From Candidatus Obscuribacterales bacterium (GTDB lineage: Bacteria > Cyanobacteriota > Vampirovibrionia > Obscuribacterales > Obscuribacteraceae), in contig JAIETZ010000008.1 in assembly GCA_019744775.1 (NCBI GenBank), forward strand, positions 1-64,000: a stretch of DNA of 64,000 nt, read 5' to 3'. The position numbers were made by a program, and so were the translations under genes. This document shows positions 9,534 through 18,717 of the stretch, piece by piece; within the stretch, counting starts at the first letter, position 1; each line of letters starts with the position of its first letter. Under the pieces are notes generated by a model. The model saw only the letters and a list, made by a program, of their open reading frames with translations, had not been told where the DNA came from and did no database searches.

Positions 9534-9578
9534 AACCCGTTCTCTCTGCCGTCTATTGCAGAACAGGCGGGTTTTTTG
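9534..9578 (+). terminator. Intrinsic terminator in the leader of the aldehyde dehydrogenase gene
   Basis: AACCCG pairs with CGGGTT, with an inner GTTC/GAAC pairing, and is followed by a run of six T. It lies 30 bp before the ATG and just before the ribosome site. The nearest upstream gene is divergent, so the hairpin would end a leader transcript or an unannotated small RNA. Confidence 0.6.
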
Positions 9579-9607
9579 TTTGCCCCAAACACGTGAGGAG
9601 GCTCTCC

Positions 9608-11179
9608 ATGGCTGTTGAATTTACAAACGAAGGAACAATACGCGTCATCAACCCAGCCAATCTGAAAGTGTTGGGTGAAGTGAAGCTAACCGATCCCAAA
9701 ACAATTTCCGAAACAGTCGACGATGCAAAAGCCTGTGTCCACTTTTGGAATGAGCGTGGGCTAAGTTATCGTCTCGGCAAAATCGAACGCTTTAAACAAC
9801 TCCTGCTCGCCAATCGTGAAGAAATTGCTCAGCTGATTAGCAACGAGACAGGCAAGCCGATGATGGAATCGCTAGCAAGCGAAATATTCGGCGTTGTTGA
9901 AACATGTGCGTGGCTTAAGGAAAAGGCGCCGAAACTTTTGCGTTCGCAAAAGGTCGAGTTGAACCCGTTCATGTTTTTCGGTAAACGGTCGTACAACATT
10001 TTTGAGCCAATGGGTGTGATTGCTGTAATCTCGCCCTGGAATTTTCCATTCTCGATTTCAGTCAACAGCATGCTTACCGCGCTTGCTTGCGGCAACACTG
10101 TTGTTTTGAAACCATCGCCTAAGACACCGCTTATTGGTGAAGCAATCCAGCGCCTGTTCGATAAAGCCGACTTTCCAAGTGGTGTTGTTACTGTCATACA
10201 AGGCGACAGAGAACAGGCAAGTGCGCTTGTGCTTTCCGATGTTGCTCGCGTTGTTTTCACTGGTGGCGTACCTGGTGGCCGAGCAATTATGGGTTTGGCT
10301 GCGCAGAAAGTTCATCCAGTGACGCTTGAACTTGGCGGCAAGCATCCGGCCATTGTGCTTGGTGATGTTGATGTGGAAAAGACAGCACGCGCAATTGTTT
10401 GGTCGTCATTTACGAATTCCGGTCAAGCTTGTGCTGCAGTAGAACGACTTTATGTCGTGAAATCCATTGCAGAGAAACTGTCCGCGCGTATTGCTGAGTT
10501 GACCAAAGAGTTGAACATCGGCTGCCCGCTGGACACTGATACCGACATTGGTCCCTTGATCGATGACGATCAATTGCAGCGAGTGAAATCACAAGTCAAA
10601 GACGCTGTAAGCAAGGGCGCACGAGTGCTTGCCGGCGGCAATGAAAGACGTGATCTTACTGGTTACTTCTTCGAGCCGACTGTGCTCTTTGGTGTCACCG
10701 ACGACATGGATGTGATTAGCCAGGAAATTTTCGGGCCGATTCTGCCAATAGTCGTTGTGAATGACGAATCAGAAGGTGTAAGACGAGCCAACAATTCCAA
10801 CCTTGCTCTGGGCGCTTCCATTTGGACAGCAGACACCAAGCTAGGCGAAGAAATGGCTACACGCATTCAATCAGGAATGGTGTGGATAAACGATGCACTT
10901 TATTCACACATTGCACCGGATGCCCCCTGGGGCGGCTTGAAGGAAAGCGGCTTTGGTCGCAGTCACTCGCCGGCTTCGCTTATGGAATTTGTGAACATCA
11001 AACACATTGGTGTTGATAAGCAAGGAGTGCGCAATTGGCACTTCCCCTACTCAAACAACTCAGTTGCTTTGATCAACAGCGCAATGACTGCTTGCCACGA
11101 CGAAAACATTTTCGATCGAGCTGCTGCTTTCCTTCTGCTGTTGCCGCAACTCTATTTTGTCCGAAAAGAGAAGAAATAG
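9608..11179 (+). CDS. NAD(P)-dependent aldehyde dehydrogenase
   Basis: A 523-residue member of the ALDH superfamily, which oxidises aldehydes to acids. Visible motifs are PWNFPFSISVNSML, the general-base Glu in VTLELGGKHP (about residue 240), the nucleophilic Cys in FTNSGQACAAVERL (about residue 276) and the NAD-site segment EIFGPILPIV. A C-terminal extension with a hydrophobic patch (AAAFLLLLPQLYF) ends in basic residues and may give membrane association, as in fatty-aldehyde dehydrogenases. That, and the neighbouring lipid genes, suggest a long-chain aldehyde substrate, but this is inference. The start at 9608 follows GAGGAGG. The S41 gene follows after 14 bp. Confidence 0.92.
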   Translation: MAVEFTNEGTIRVINPANLKVLGEVKLTDPKTISETVDDAKACVHFWNERGLSYRLGKIERFKQLLLANREEIAQLISNETGKPMMESLASEIFGVVETCAWLKEKAPKLLRSQKVELNPFMFFGKRSYNIFEPMGVIAVISPWNFPFSISVNSMLTALACGNTVVLKPSPKTPLIGEAIQRLFDKADFPSGVVTVIQGDREQASALVLSDVARVVFTGGVPGGRAIMGLAAQKVHPVTLELGGKHPAIVLGDVDVEKTARAIVWSSFTNSGQACAAVERLYVVKSIAEKLSARIAELTKELNIGCPLDTDTDIGPLIDDDQLQRVKSQVKDAVSKGARVLAGGNERRDLTGYFFEPTVLFGVTDDMDVISQEIFGPILPIVVVNDESEGVRRANNSNLALGASIWTADTKLGEEMATRIQSGMVWINDALYSHIAPDAPWGGLKESGFGRSHSPASLMEFVNIKHIGVDKQGVRNWHFPYSNNSVALINSAMTACHDENIFDRAAAFLLLLPQLYFVRKEKK

Positions 11180-11193
11180 GACAGGAGACAATC

Positions 11194-12375
11194 ATGACGG
11201 ACTTTATAAAGAAAGAGCTGGCAGTTACGCCTAAGTACTGCCGAAAGGTTTTGTCGAAAGTCGACCAGCTGGTACGCCAGCATTTCTTCGACAAAAAAAT
11301 TGCAAACACAGTCTGGTCGGCAGCGCTGGAAGAACACCGCGATGGAATTCTTGCCAGCAAAGACTTGATTGAATTTGGGCAACGCATCAATGCATTGATT
11401 GCCGTGCTCAAGACCAGTCACTGCGGTCTATACACTCACAATGACGATACGTTTTATTTTCTGCGCAGCTTGTTTGCCTCGCGCGGCACTAGTCATAAGC
11501 AGCCGGCCTATGACTTTACCGGCATGGGCATTGGCGGTGTCAGATGTAAACCAAATCAAATTCGCTATGTGCTCGACGGCAGCCCAGCCGCAGAAGCTCA
11601 GCTTATGATTGGTGACATCATCGAGAAAGTAAACGGAAGACCATATTCCGGCCACGTCAATTTCATCGGTACATCAGGCACCGCTGTGACCCTGGCTGTT
11701 AAGCGCGGCTCGCAAAGATTGATCCGCTATTTGACGCCAACATTCACAACGCCGCGCACGGGTTTTACTGATGCTATTCGAGCCAGTGCCGAGGTTGTGG
11801 AATATTCCGACTGCAAAATTGGCTATGTCCATCTCTGGAGTGGCATTGGTGATTCAGGAAGCGTCTTTGTTGATGTTGTTCACGATGTAATCAATGACGT
11901 TGATGCTTGGATCATCGATCTTAGAGATGGTTATGGCGCTATCGGTGTAGATGCTGTTGATTGGTTGTATAGGCCGACCAATGGTATTCAGTCGTTGACG
12001 AATCGCTTACAGGACGGCAATAAGTACAAGTGGAGCGTTGGCTTTCACCAGCCTGTGATGGCCCTTATCAATGGCGGCTCTCGCAGTGGCAAGGAACTCG
12101 TTGCTCTGCAATTGAAAAAGTCAGGGCGTGGACTTCTTGTCGGTGAGAAGACCGCAGGTGCCTTGATGGGCGGAACCTACTTCGCCATCGACAAGAAAAC
12201 TTGTCTGTTCTTGGCGATAGCTGATGTGGAAATAGATGGCGAACGCCTCGATGGAATAGGCGTCTCTCCAAATATTCACGTTGTCTACGACTACAACAAA
12301 CCTGGCATAGACCCCCAATTCGACGCCGCCGTCGATATGCTGCGCCGCAAGTTGCGCCATGAAAAACGTAAGTAA
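11194..12375 (+). CDS. S41-family (tail-specific) serine protease, apparently cytosolic
   Basis: A 393-residue protein starting 7 nt after AGGAG, with no signal peptide. An N-terminal helical region leads into a PDZ-like segment (GMGIGGVRCKPNQI, then LDGSPAAEAQLMIGDIIEKV). The S41 core follows: GYVHLWSGIGDSGS, WIIDLRDGYG, the nucleophile region ALINGGSRSGKELV (Ser about 297) and the Lys in VGEKTAGALMGG (about 318). The usual motif reads S-A-S-A-S-E, so this is a divergent active site. It is the first of three S41 proteins in the window. It follows the aldehyde dehydrogenase by 14 bp and probably shares its transcript. Confidence 0.85.
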   Translation: MTDFIKKELAVTPKYCRKVLSKVDQLVRQHFFDKKIANTVWSAALEEHRDGILASKDLIEFGQRINALIAVLKTSHCGLYTHNDDTFYFLRSLFASRGTSHKQPAYDFTGMGIGGVRCKPNQIRYVLDGSPAAEAQLMIGDIIEKVNGRPYSGHVNFIGTSGTAVTLAVKRGSQRLIRYLTPTFTTPRTGFTDAIRASAEVVEYSDCKIGYVHLWSGIGDSGSVFVDVVHDVINDVDAWIIDLRDGYGAIGVDAVDWLYRPTNGIQSLTNRLQDGNKYKWSVGFHQPVMALINGGSRSGKELVALQLKKSGRGLLVGEKTAGALMGGTYFAIDKKTCLFLAIADVEIDGERLDGIGVSPNIHVVYDYNKPGIDPQFDAAVDMLRRKLRHEKRK

Positions 12376-12381
12376 CCGCTT

Positions 12382-12421
12382 TGTCATTCTTCGTCGCAGC
12401 TTTGCTGCTTATCAGAATGAC
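12382..12421. repeat. Short inverted repeat with GTCATTCT ends
   Basis: GTCATTCT and AGAATGAC flank an inner GCAGC/GCTGC hairpin. Its ends resemble the longer GTCAT-ended elements at 41727-41886 and 55532-55645, so it may be a minimal member of the same family. Confidence 0.55.
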
Positions 12422-12445
12422 GAATCCACCACACTGGAGCAAATT

Positions 12446-13159
12446 ATGGGAAAACATGAAAATGAGGCGCAACAGGCGCCTGCGTCGTTTGATCCGTGCG
12501 AACAGCGTCGACGCACAATTGATGTGAGCATCGATGGTATCGAACCAGGCACGAAGTTCAAAATGCTTGCCTTTGACATTGGCAAGGTGCTGGTTCCATT
12601 CCATTGGCCGGACGTTGAAGCTGGTTTCGCAAAGAGAGCAGGTCGCACTCTCGGCGAAGTATCAGATGCGATGTTGAAGCTGCAAAAGCTCGGTTACGAA
12701 TCCGGCGGCATAGACACTGCCGGCTTTTTGCAAGAGTTAAACCGACTCTTGGAGTCGGATATCAGCAGAGACGAATTCACCGTACTCTGGAACGAATCAT
12801 TTTACGAATGCGAAAAAATGATTCCTGTGATGGAGCAATTGGCAAAGACCCATAGGCTGGTCGCTTTATCGAATACCAATTCAGAACACTTTGAACGACT
12901 GGATAAAGGTCTCAACATCTATCGACATTTCGAGCACCTAATTCTCAGTCACAACGTTGGCTTCATGAAGCCGCATAGACGGATTTTTCAGGAAGTCAAA
13001 AAATACACTGGTCGCTCAGTCCTGAAAAGAGAAGTGCTTTTCATAGACGACAAAGCGCCATTTGTGCATGGAGCGCGACAGTACGGTCTGCGTGCCATTC
13101 AATTCACTACGCCGGAGGCATTTGTCGAACGAATTCGACAAATTGGTCTCCTTCCTTAA
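12446..13159 (+). CDS. HAD-superfamily phosphatase, YihX-like
   Basis: A 237-residue HAD hydrolase. Motif I is AFDIGKVLVPFHW (nucleophile Asp about residue 44), motif II LSNTNSEHF, motif III the Lys in GFMKPHRRIF and motif IV FIDDKAPFVHGA. The order and wording closely follow the YihX/GPP group, which dephosphorylates sugar phosphates such as glucose 1-phosphate. About 30 hydrophilic N-terminal residues precede the fold. The ATG at 12446 was chosen for GGAG 7 nt upstream. The CYTH-domain gene follows after 14 bp, so the two are likely co-expressed. Confidence 0.85.
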   Translation: MGKHENEAQQAPASFDPCEQRRRTIDVSIDGIEPGTKFKMLAFDIGKVLVPFHWPDVEAGFAKRAGRTLGEVSDAMLKLQKLGYESGGIDTAGFLQELNRLLESDISRDEFTVLWNESFYECEKMIPVMEQLAKTHRLVALSNTNSEHFERLDKGLNIYRHFEHLILSHNVGFMKPHRRIFQEVKKYTGRSVLKREVLFIDDKAPFVHGARQYGLRAIQFTTPEAFVERIRQIGLLP

Positions 13160-13173
13160 CAAGGAGGCTTGCG

Positions 13174-13791
13174 ATGAAAGAACATGTTCATGAAATCGAG
13201 GTGAAATACACCATTCATGCAGAAAAGGTCAACGATATATTCGATACGCTAATGGACATGGGCTTTCGTCACGATGCCACATACGACCTTGTCGATATGT
13301 GGCTTCCTCCGAAGCAAAAGAACGAGTCCTTGCGTGTCAGAGAGCAAATACAAGGCAAGTCGCGCAAGTATTTTCTTTCCAGCAAAAAGACAAACGAGAA
13401 AAACGGTGAAGTTAAAAACAAGTGCGAAGCCGAATCCAAGATAGACGAATTCACGCGTGATGTCCTCATTGCCATGGCATTGCGCATGCGTGCGGAATTG
13501 CCAACTGTGCACAAGACGCGGTACACGTTCACTGGGCGAATTGGCAAACGTGACTACACAGTCGCTATCGATGAAGTGGTCGATCTTGGACGTTTCTCCG
13601 GATTTTATTTTGAAGTTGAGACGCTGGTGCCTTTTGAAGTATCCGATGCAAAAGCAATGCCGGATGTAAAACGCACAGCACTTAAAATTCTTCACGCTGC
13701 CTATGACGACGAAAAGAAGTTGAAATTCCAGAAGCAACTACTCTCATACCGCAAAATGGCTCGTTTGTATCTCGGAAGAAAAGGCGTCTAA
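13174..13791 (+). CDS. CYTH-domain protein (triphosphate tunnel family)
   Basis: A 205-residue protein beginning with the defining ExExK motif (EIEVKY, residues 7-12). Alternating basic and acidic strands follow, as expected for a triphosphate tunnel: LRVREQI, RKYFLSSKK, CEAESKIDE, TRYTF, VAIDEV and FYFEVETLV. CYTH enzymes include inorganic triphosphatases, thiamine triphosphatase and class IV adenylyl cyclase; sequence alone does not choose between them. It has a Lys/Arg-rich C-terminus. AAGGAGG lies 8 nt before the ATG. It pairs with the HAD phosphatase gene upstream. Confidence 0.85.
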   Translation: MKEHVHEIEVKYTIHAEKVNDIFDTLMDMGFRHDATYDLVDMWLPPKQKNESLRVREQIQGKSRKYFLSSKKTNEKNGEVKNKCEAESKIDEFTRDVLIAMALRMRAELPTVHKTRYTFTGRIGKRDYTVAIDEVVDLGRFSGFYFEVETLVPFEVSDAKAMPDVKRTALKILHAAYDDEKKLKFQKQLLSYRKMARLYLGRKGV

Positions 13792-13798
13792 AAGAAAA

Positions 13799-13826
13799 AA
13801 GTGGAGCAGGAATTATCTTGCTCCAC
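13799..13826. terminator. Hairpin between CYTH gene and secreted-protein gene
   Basis: GTGGAGCA and TGCTCCAC form a stem of 8 bp with a 10-nt loop. The A-run on its left gives a T-tract only when read on the minus strand, so for the plus-strand genes it may be a processing hairpin. Confidence 0.45.
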
Positions 13827-13848
13827 TTCGTTGAAGAGGGCATTAACT

Positions 13849-14676
13849 ATGCAGATAGCAATTGCGATTATTGTTATTTTTACTATGTGCTGCTCAGCCG
13901 TGTGGGCTGCGCCTCAGGCAACAAAGTTGTCGAAGAAACCCCTCGTGAAATTGGCTCCTTCCAAGAAGCCAATCGTCACGAAGAAAGTAGTGCCGACAGT
14001 TAAGTCGAGTGAAAGAAACATTCGTGCACAGGATCTGGAGTGTGCGAAACTCTTGGACCAAGTTCCACAGCCCCTGGCTAGCTATCTTGAGCAAGTCATC
14101 AACAAAGGCGACATCTGTAGTGACGTTATATACAACCCATTTAGGGTTCGTTATTCGTCGCGTCGCATTCAGCCAAATGATCTTTCTCATCAAGTTGGGG
14201 AAGGCTTAGAAATCGGCTTTGACATGTCATCCGGAACTGACTCGGTAGCTAAAAGTTACTACTATGACCATGTTACGTATCAATCCAAACTGGTACGTAT
14301 GGGCAGCAATGATCAGCTCAAACGATTCGAACCAATGCTTGGTGATTTGGACAAGTATGTTGATTCTGATGCGCTTAAGGACGTTTTGAAACCAGCCAGT
14401 ATCGAGCATCAGGCACTTAGCGGTTTAAGCTCGACGATTAAGCTTAAGCCTGGTGAGCTGGTCAACCACGCTGTCGCGCTTACACAATTAGTTAAGCAAC
14501 TCAGTGAATCAGGATTCGCTTGGCTGAGTAGTACGAAGGACTGGTCGTCGGACTTCAAATATTCTGATCAAACGGATGTCTTTGTGCGAATTACCCCGAT
14601 GTCCGAAGCTGGAGAAACTGGTTTGCAAAAGGTCGAGACTATAACCATTGAAACGTATGAGAATATCCCGCTGTGA
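13849..14676 (+). CDS. Secreted protein of unknown function
   Basis: A 275-residue protein with a clear signal peptide (hydrophobic IAIIVIFTMCC core, likely cleavage after VWA-A near residue 22). A Lys/Pro-rich linker covers residues 25-55 (KKPLVKL, KKPIVTKK), and the rest is a mixed hydrophilic domain with no family I recognise. The start follows GAGGG by 8 nt; an upstream in-frame GTG would hide the signal peptide and is rejected. It is closed by a strong terminator and is likely periplasmic or extracellular. Confidence 0.8.
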   Translation: MQIAIAIIVIFTMCCSAVWAAPQATKLSKKPLVKLAPSKKPIVTKKVVPTVKSSERNIRAQDLECAKLLDQVPQPLASYLEQVINKGDICSDVIYNPFRVRYSSRRIQPNDLSHQVGEGLEIGFDMSSGTDSVAKSYYYDHVTYQSKLVRMGSNDQLKRFEPMLGDLDKYVDSDALKDVLKPASIEHQALSGLSSTIKLKPGELVNHAVALTQLVKQLSESGFAWLSSTKDWSSDFKYSDQTDVFVRITPMSEAGETGLQKVETITIETYENIPL

Positions 14677-14683
14677 CGTTGGT

Positions 14684-14730
14684 AAAAACCTATTAGCCTT
14701 TCCAAGGAATTGCTAATAGGTTTTTGTTTT
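14684..14730. terminator. Strong bidirectional-looking terminator
   Basis: AAAAACCTATTAGC pairs with GCTAATAGGTTTTT across a 14-nt loop and is followed by TGTTTT. It lies 8 bp after the stop of the plus-strand secreted-protein gene. Confidence 0.85.
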
Positions 14731-14765
14731 GTAGGGAACAACTAAAGCATATAATAGAAATCAAC

Positions 14766-14804
14766 AAGAAGAAAAACCGCGGAGTTTAGCGGTTCTTCTT
14801 CTTT
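14766..14804 (-). terminator. Terminator for the single-TM protein gene
   Basis: AAACCGC and GCGGTT with flanking AAGAAGAA and TTCTTCTT form a long stem. The minus-strand reading ends in TTTTTCTTCTT, just past the stop at 14810. Confidence 0.75.
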
Positions 14805-14809
14805 AATTG

Positions 14810-15541
14810 TTAGTGCAATTGCCGAAGCGCTGCTGCTGTTTTTTCAGCCGTCTTGTAGATTCTGCGATCGTTTTTGTTGGAGCTGTTTTGCATTCTCTGC
14901 AGAACAGGGCTTGCCTTAACGACAGACACAAAATCAGACAGTTTTACTGAAGTGTCTAAGTCTTCTGCGGTCAAATACAGACTGCGGAAATTTGAGCGAA
15001 TGGGAACGGTAATTTCTTGGCCGTCAAGCAATCTGACTTCATGCTGATCGTGAATTTCTGCGATAGTGATAGTGTTGAACAGAAGTGATACTCCTCCGTG
15101 CAATGACCGTATAGTGATCGTGCCGGCTTGCTTATCAACAATTGCTTGGACGATGCCATCTTTGTCGAATGTGACTGAATCGAGCTGAGTTGAAATATGT
15201 CCGGTATTGAATTGACATGTTTTATCGGCGTTTTTCGCGGATGCGATTACTTCTCCGTCGACAAGTCCGACGCCGGACTGATTTTCTTGAACAGAGCCAT
15301 TGTCCAAATGACGGAAGCTCATCGATCCGAAGTACTCAACCTGCACCGGTTCGCCGTCGTTGCGTGCCTTGGTATAGTTTCCCCCATCAGGCATGCGCAG
15401 TCTTTCGTGTCCGTGACCAAGTGGCGGTGTCACATCGGTTGGGACAGGAATCTGCACATACTGAGACTGGAAACTTCCTATAGCGGCAATTATTAACCCA
15501 ACAACCAATGCCAGGTATATGAAATTCTGTGGTTTGTTCAT
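14810..15541 (-). CDS. Membrane-anchored protein of unknown function
   Basis: A 243-residue protein with an N-terminal membrane segment (FIYLALVVGLIIAAIGSF, residues 7-24) and a soluble remainder facing outward. The middle (TITIRSLHGGVSLLFNTITI followed by VRLLDGQEITVP) has the repeated short-strand look of FecR-like beta domains, but that is a weak resemblance. The start follows AAGGA by 8 nt. It lies downstream of the Gly/Tyr-rich gene on the same strand, separated by a hairpin. Function unknown. Confidence 0.75.
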   Translation of the reverse strand: MNKPQNFIYLALVVGLIIAAIGSFQSQYVQIPVPTDVTPPLGHGHERLRMPDGGNYTKARNDGEPVQVEYFGSMSFRHLDNGSVQENQSGVGLVDGEVIASAKNADKTCQFNTGHISTQLDSVTFDKDGIVQAIVDKQAGTITIRSLHGGVSLLFNTITIAEIHDQHEVRLLDGQEITVPIRSNFRSLYLTAEDLDTSVKLSDFVSVVKASPVLQRMQNSSNKNDRRIYKTAEKTAAALRQLH

Positions 15542-15567
15542 GATTTGATTTCCTTGGTAAGTAGCAG

Positions 15568-15596
15568 GAGAACAAGCGTCGCTCTCCTGCTATAGG
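15568..15596. other. Hairpin between two small minus-strand genes
   Basis: AGCAGGAG and CTCCTGCT form a stem with a 13-nt loop just past the stop of the Gly/Tyr-rich gene. It has no T-tract, so it is a weak terminator or a stabilising hairpin. Confidence 0.5.
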
Positions 15597-15598
15597 TG

Positions 15599-16063
15599 TT
15601 ACTTGCCGATTACAGTCGGTTTGCTGCCGGGAGAGGCTGTGATCACATTTATGACTTTGGGTGCGCCGCCTGGAGTGTCTGGTTTTCCATACTCGCGCAC
15701 AACCGTGCCGCCCTGGTAAATGATGATGGGTGGTGGCGGAGGAGGTGGTGCTTTTATGTCGCATATGTACGGCGAACCACCGTCGTAGCAGGGAAGATAT
15801 CCCCAGCCGCCAAGTCCGTAACCAAAACCGCCACCGTATCCGTAACGCGGATGATATCCTCGATAGGGACCGCAGACGGTGCCGCGTCCGTAAGCTCCAG
15901 GCGATCTGATGCAACCGTCGAAGCCGGCTCCGCGTGTTCCGCAAAAGCTGGCGCCACCGCCACGTCCGCAGGCATTTCCTCTAGCGTCTGTTGGGGTTGC
16001 GGTTAGCAATAATCCAAGCACTAGAGCAAAAGAAGCAAATAACGAGATGAATTTGTGTTTCAT
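15599..16063 (-). CDS. Secreted Gly/Tyr/Cys-rich low-complexity protein
   Basis: A 154-residue protein with a signal peptide (MKHKF, then a Leu/Ala-rich core, cleavage near TDA-R at about residue 27). The mature part has a Cys- and Gly-rich segment (about seven Cys, with RGGGASFCGT and FDGCIRS), a Tyr/Gly stretch (GYGGGFGYGLGGWGYL), a seven-proline run, then a short polar tail. The composition suggests a surface or structural protein cross-linked by disulfides; no family recognised. The start at 16063 is chosen for the GGGGGA site and signal peptide. A REP palindrome lies just upstream. Confidence 0.8.
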   Translation of the reverse strand: MKHKFISLFASFALVLGLLLTATPTDARGNACGRGGGASFCGTRGAGFDGCIRSPGAYGRGTVCGPYRGYHPRYGYGGGFGYGLGGWGYLPCYDGGSPYICDIKAPPPPPPPIIIYQGGTVVREYGKPDTPGGAPKVINVITASPGSKPTVIGK

Positions 16064-16084
16064 GTTTCCCCCAAAAAGAAAAAA

Positions 16085-16107
16085 GGGCGCATGCAATGCG
16101 CCCCTAC
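16085..16107 (+). repeat. REP-like palindrome, copy 2
   Basis: Same 23-bp unit as at 7423, between the acyl-CoA ligase gene and the Gly/Tyr-rich gene. Confidence 0.9.
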
Positions 16108-16119
16108 GGGATTTGCCGA

Positions 16120-18162
16120 TTAGTCGATATCAATCGGCTCTGAATAGTCGTTTGCTTCTATTGATTTGGCAGAAGAATAAATACTCTCGACTAGGCCGGC
16201 GTATTTCTTCTTAATTGCCTCCGGTCTCACTTTCAGCGTGGCTGTAAAATGACCGCCTTCAACAGTTGCCTCTTCTTCGACAATCTGAATGCGCTTGATG
16301 CGCTCCCAAATTTGTCTTGGTTTGTTTGCCTTGGCAATTGCGCTGACAATCTTTTCTTTGATGAGAGGATGTTGTGCGTAAAATGCGCAGGCGTCACCTT
16401 CCAGCTCGGCAATTGGTGGTGTTATGCCTTTGTGCTCCAGGAAAAGCTTTGCTTCAGTAGGATCAACAAAGACAAGCGCGCCAGTGAATTTGTACTCGCT
16501 GCCGGCAATCGGCACGATTACTTGAATCACTGAGAATTTGTCTTCTTGGTCTGCTGAATAGACAGCTTCTTCAATGAGATCAACAGGTATCCACTTGCCG
16601 TTTTCGCCCTTAATTACACGCAGGACTCTGCCGACTATCGCCAGGAAGTCTCTGTTGTAGAGGACCGCCACGTCGCCTGTTTTGAACCAGCCGTTTTCCG
16701 ACAACACTTTCTTCGTGGCTTCCGGATCATTCCAATAACCTTTGAAGATTTGTGGTCCTTTTACAAGCAACTCACCAGCTTGCGGGCCGGTGCAATGGCT
16801 GTCGGAATTTTTCGCATAGCGCTTCACGAGCGGACCCCATGTTTCAATACCTAGATCAGTAGGCACTGATTCATTGGGCACAATGGCCACATCCGTGTAG
16901 TCTGTGATGCGGCCAGACGAGCCGACGTCTTGGTTTTCCGGCAAGGAAGCACAAATTGCTCCTGTTGTTTCGGTCATGCCGTAGCCTTGGCAAAGTTTGA
17001 TGCCAATCTTGGCAAAAAACTGCTGCACGTCAGCGCTCAATGCAGCACCACCGGACATGGCAATTCTCAGGCGTCCGCCCAGGCGACTGCGAATCTTTCT
17101 AAACACGAGCAAGTCGGCAAGCAGGCGTGAAGCGCCTTTCTTGTTTCCTGAAAATGCCCAATTGATAATTCGCTTTTTGGTGCCCGATGCTTTTGCCAAT
17201 TCCACTTCAATAGCGTCGCGGATTTTTCTCCAGAGTTTCGGCACTCCCAAAAGAATTGTCGGTTCGAAAAGACGCAGAGCTTCGCCGACTTCCGTTATCC
17301 TGCAAAATGCCGTGGGTTTGCCGCACCACAGTGCAAGATATTGTCCGTTGACTCGACCGTATACGTGAGCCAACGGCAACGCGGAAAGATAGAGATCATC
17401 TTCACGCAGTTTGTAGCCGTGCCGCACGATGCCGTTCAAGGCAAAGGCAATATTGCCGTGCGAGATCATGGAGCCTTTCGGTTGTCCGGTTGTCCCTGAT
17501 GTATAGATGAGGGTGGCAAGATCGTCGGAAGTGATGCCGCCAATTGTGTCGCCTTTCAATTCGGCAGCAATTTGTTCGAGCACAGGACGAGCTTTTCCTC
17601 TAGCAAAAATGCTCTTGAAAGTGATCATGCTTTCATCATGATTTTCTTTGGGTGCTTCCATAACGATTTTCCTTGTCTCAGTATTTGTCAATCTGGACAA
17701 ATGACGTTTGGTTTCCACAAAGACAAATGTTGAGCCGGAATGCTCGATGATTTGATTCATCTGGTCGGCGTTTGTATGCGCGAAGATGGGAACAACAATG
17801 CCGCCCAAGCTTTGAATTGCCAGATCCGCTTCTATCCACTCGCGTCTGTTGTCGGAGATAATCGCTGCGCGATCACCTTTCTTGAAGCCGTTCTCAGAAA
17901 GGAAGCTCATCAATTCGGCGACGTTTGTGCCGACATGTCTCCAGGAAAACCAGCTAACCGGTGCTTCGCACTCGCATTGACCGCTGTATGCGTACGCATA
18001 GACCGGCATCATTGTTGATGCTGCTGCATAAACGCAATTGCAAATGAAGGGAACATGAAGATCACCTTTTCCTTCCTTGCGGGCGGCAACAACTGCAACT
18101 CCCGATGGAGTATTTAGTACGTAGTGCCAGAATCGTTGAACCAGTGTTTGTTGTTTTGCCAT
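16120..18162 (-). CDS. Long-chain fatty acid-CoA ligase (AMP-forming)
   Basis: A 680-residue ANL-superfamily enzyme that activates fatty acids to acyl-CoA with ATP. Visible motifs are the P-loop TLIYTSGTTGQPKGSMISHG, the A5 motif KLCQGYGMTETTGAIC, GWFKTGDVAVL (ATP ribose contact) and the C-terminal hinge. The length and the VIKGENGKWIPVDLIEEAV segment match the long-chain FadD15/FAA-type branch rather than short-chain Acs. Some C-terminal acidic residues extend past the usual end. The ATG at 18162 has no strong ribosome site, but the N-terminus (LVQRFWHYV) aligns with the family start. It supplies substrate for the thiolase and FadJ-type genes downstream of 21 kb. Confidence 0.93.
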   Translation of the reverse strand: MAKQQTLVQRFWHYVLNTPSGVAVVAARKEGKGDLHVPFICNCVYAAASTMMPVYAYAYSGQCECEAPVSWFSWRHVGTNVAELMSFLSENGFKKGDRAAIISDNRREWIEADLAIQSLGGIVVPIFAHTNADQMNQIIEHSGSTFVFVETKRHLSRLTNTETRKIVMEAPKENHDESMITFKSIFARGKARPVLEQIAAELKGDTIGGITSDDLATLIYTSGTTGQPKGSMISHGNIAFALNGIVRHGYKLREDDLYLSALPLAHVYGRVNGQYLALWCGKPTAFCRITEVGEALRLFEPTILLGVPKLWRKIRDAIEVELAKASGTKKRIINWAFSGNKKGASRLLADLLVFRKIRSRLGGRLRIAMSGGAALSADVQQFFAKIGIKLCQGYGMTETTGAICASLPENQDVGSSGRITDYTDVAIVPNESVPTDLGIETWGPLVKRYAKNSDSHCTGPQAGELLVKGPQIFKGYWNDPEATKKVLSENGWFKTGDVAVLYNRDFLAIVGRVLRVIKGENGKWIPVDLIEEAVYSADQEDKFSVIQVIVPIAGSEYKFTGALVFVDPTEAKLFLEHKGITPPIAELEGDACAFYAQHPLIKEKIVSAIAKANKPRQIWERIKRIQIVEEEATVEGGHFTATLKVRPEAIKKKYAGLVESIYSSAKSIEANDYSEPIDID

Positions 18163-18717
18163 ATGTTTTCAGGTTTGACCCTGCCTCCGTATGACGCCGT
18201 GCGATGCAAGACGTCGGTGACACTTTCGAAAGGAATTGATGCGCTACTAGGTCGGCGCAAATTTCAGCTCAAATTAGAGCTGTGAAATCTATTTGCTAAT
18301 GAACTTAAATGGGCTGTAGAACTAAAAATTTCTCTTGAAATGTAAATTTGAAAGACTATTTGAAACTACTGAATTTGCCTGGCAAACAGCAAGCCAAAGC
18401 CTGGATCAAAGGCGAAATAATCCAAAAAGATGATGGTTGTCAGTATGGCCTAGCTGGCGAGGCCTAGCGAAGCGGCGTTAACCATGGCCGGAAGTTCTAT
18501 TTCAAATAACCTTGTCATAACCTTTTCCCCTAATAGTTCCGCGAAGTTTTATTGAAACTATATGGGAATTTTTCATACCATTGAATCTTGTATTGTTACT
18601 TCCCATTTTTTCTTGAAGTAGTTTTAGAAGAGTATTTAGGCAAGCAGTGAGCCATTTCCGTTTCTGATTCTCACATTTCGTGAGTCGGAACTCACACTGC
18701 CTCATTTTTGTTCGTCA
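18163..18717. other. Divergent intergenic region with a repeat-like core
   Basis: About 550 bp lie between the divergent acyl-CoA ligase and patatin genes. It includes an AT-rich part (18280-18420) and, at 18446-18480, GGCCTAGCTGGCGAGGCCTA followed by GCGAAGCGGCGTT, which resembles the core of the hairpin-rich repeat at 33625 and 38885. Near the right end GTGAG and CTCAC form a small hairpin (18680-18695). No convincing gene seen. Confidence 0.5.

Noticed and set aside
12446-13159. Loss of the second acidic residue in the HAD motif I
   Set aside because: YihX-type phosphatases commonly have Gly two residues after the nucleophile Asp, so DIGKV is not a defect.
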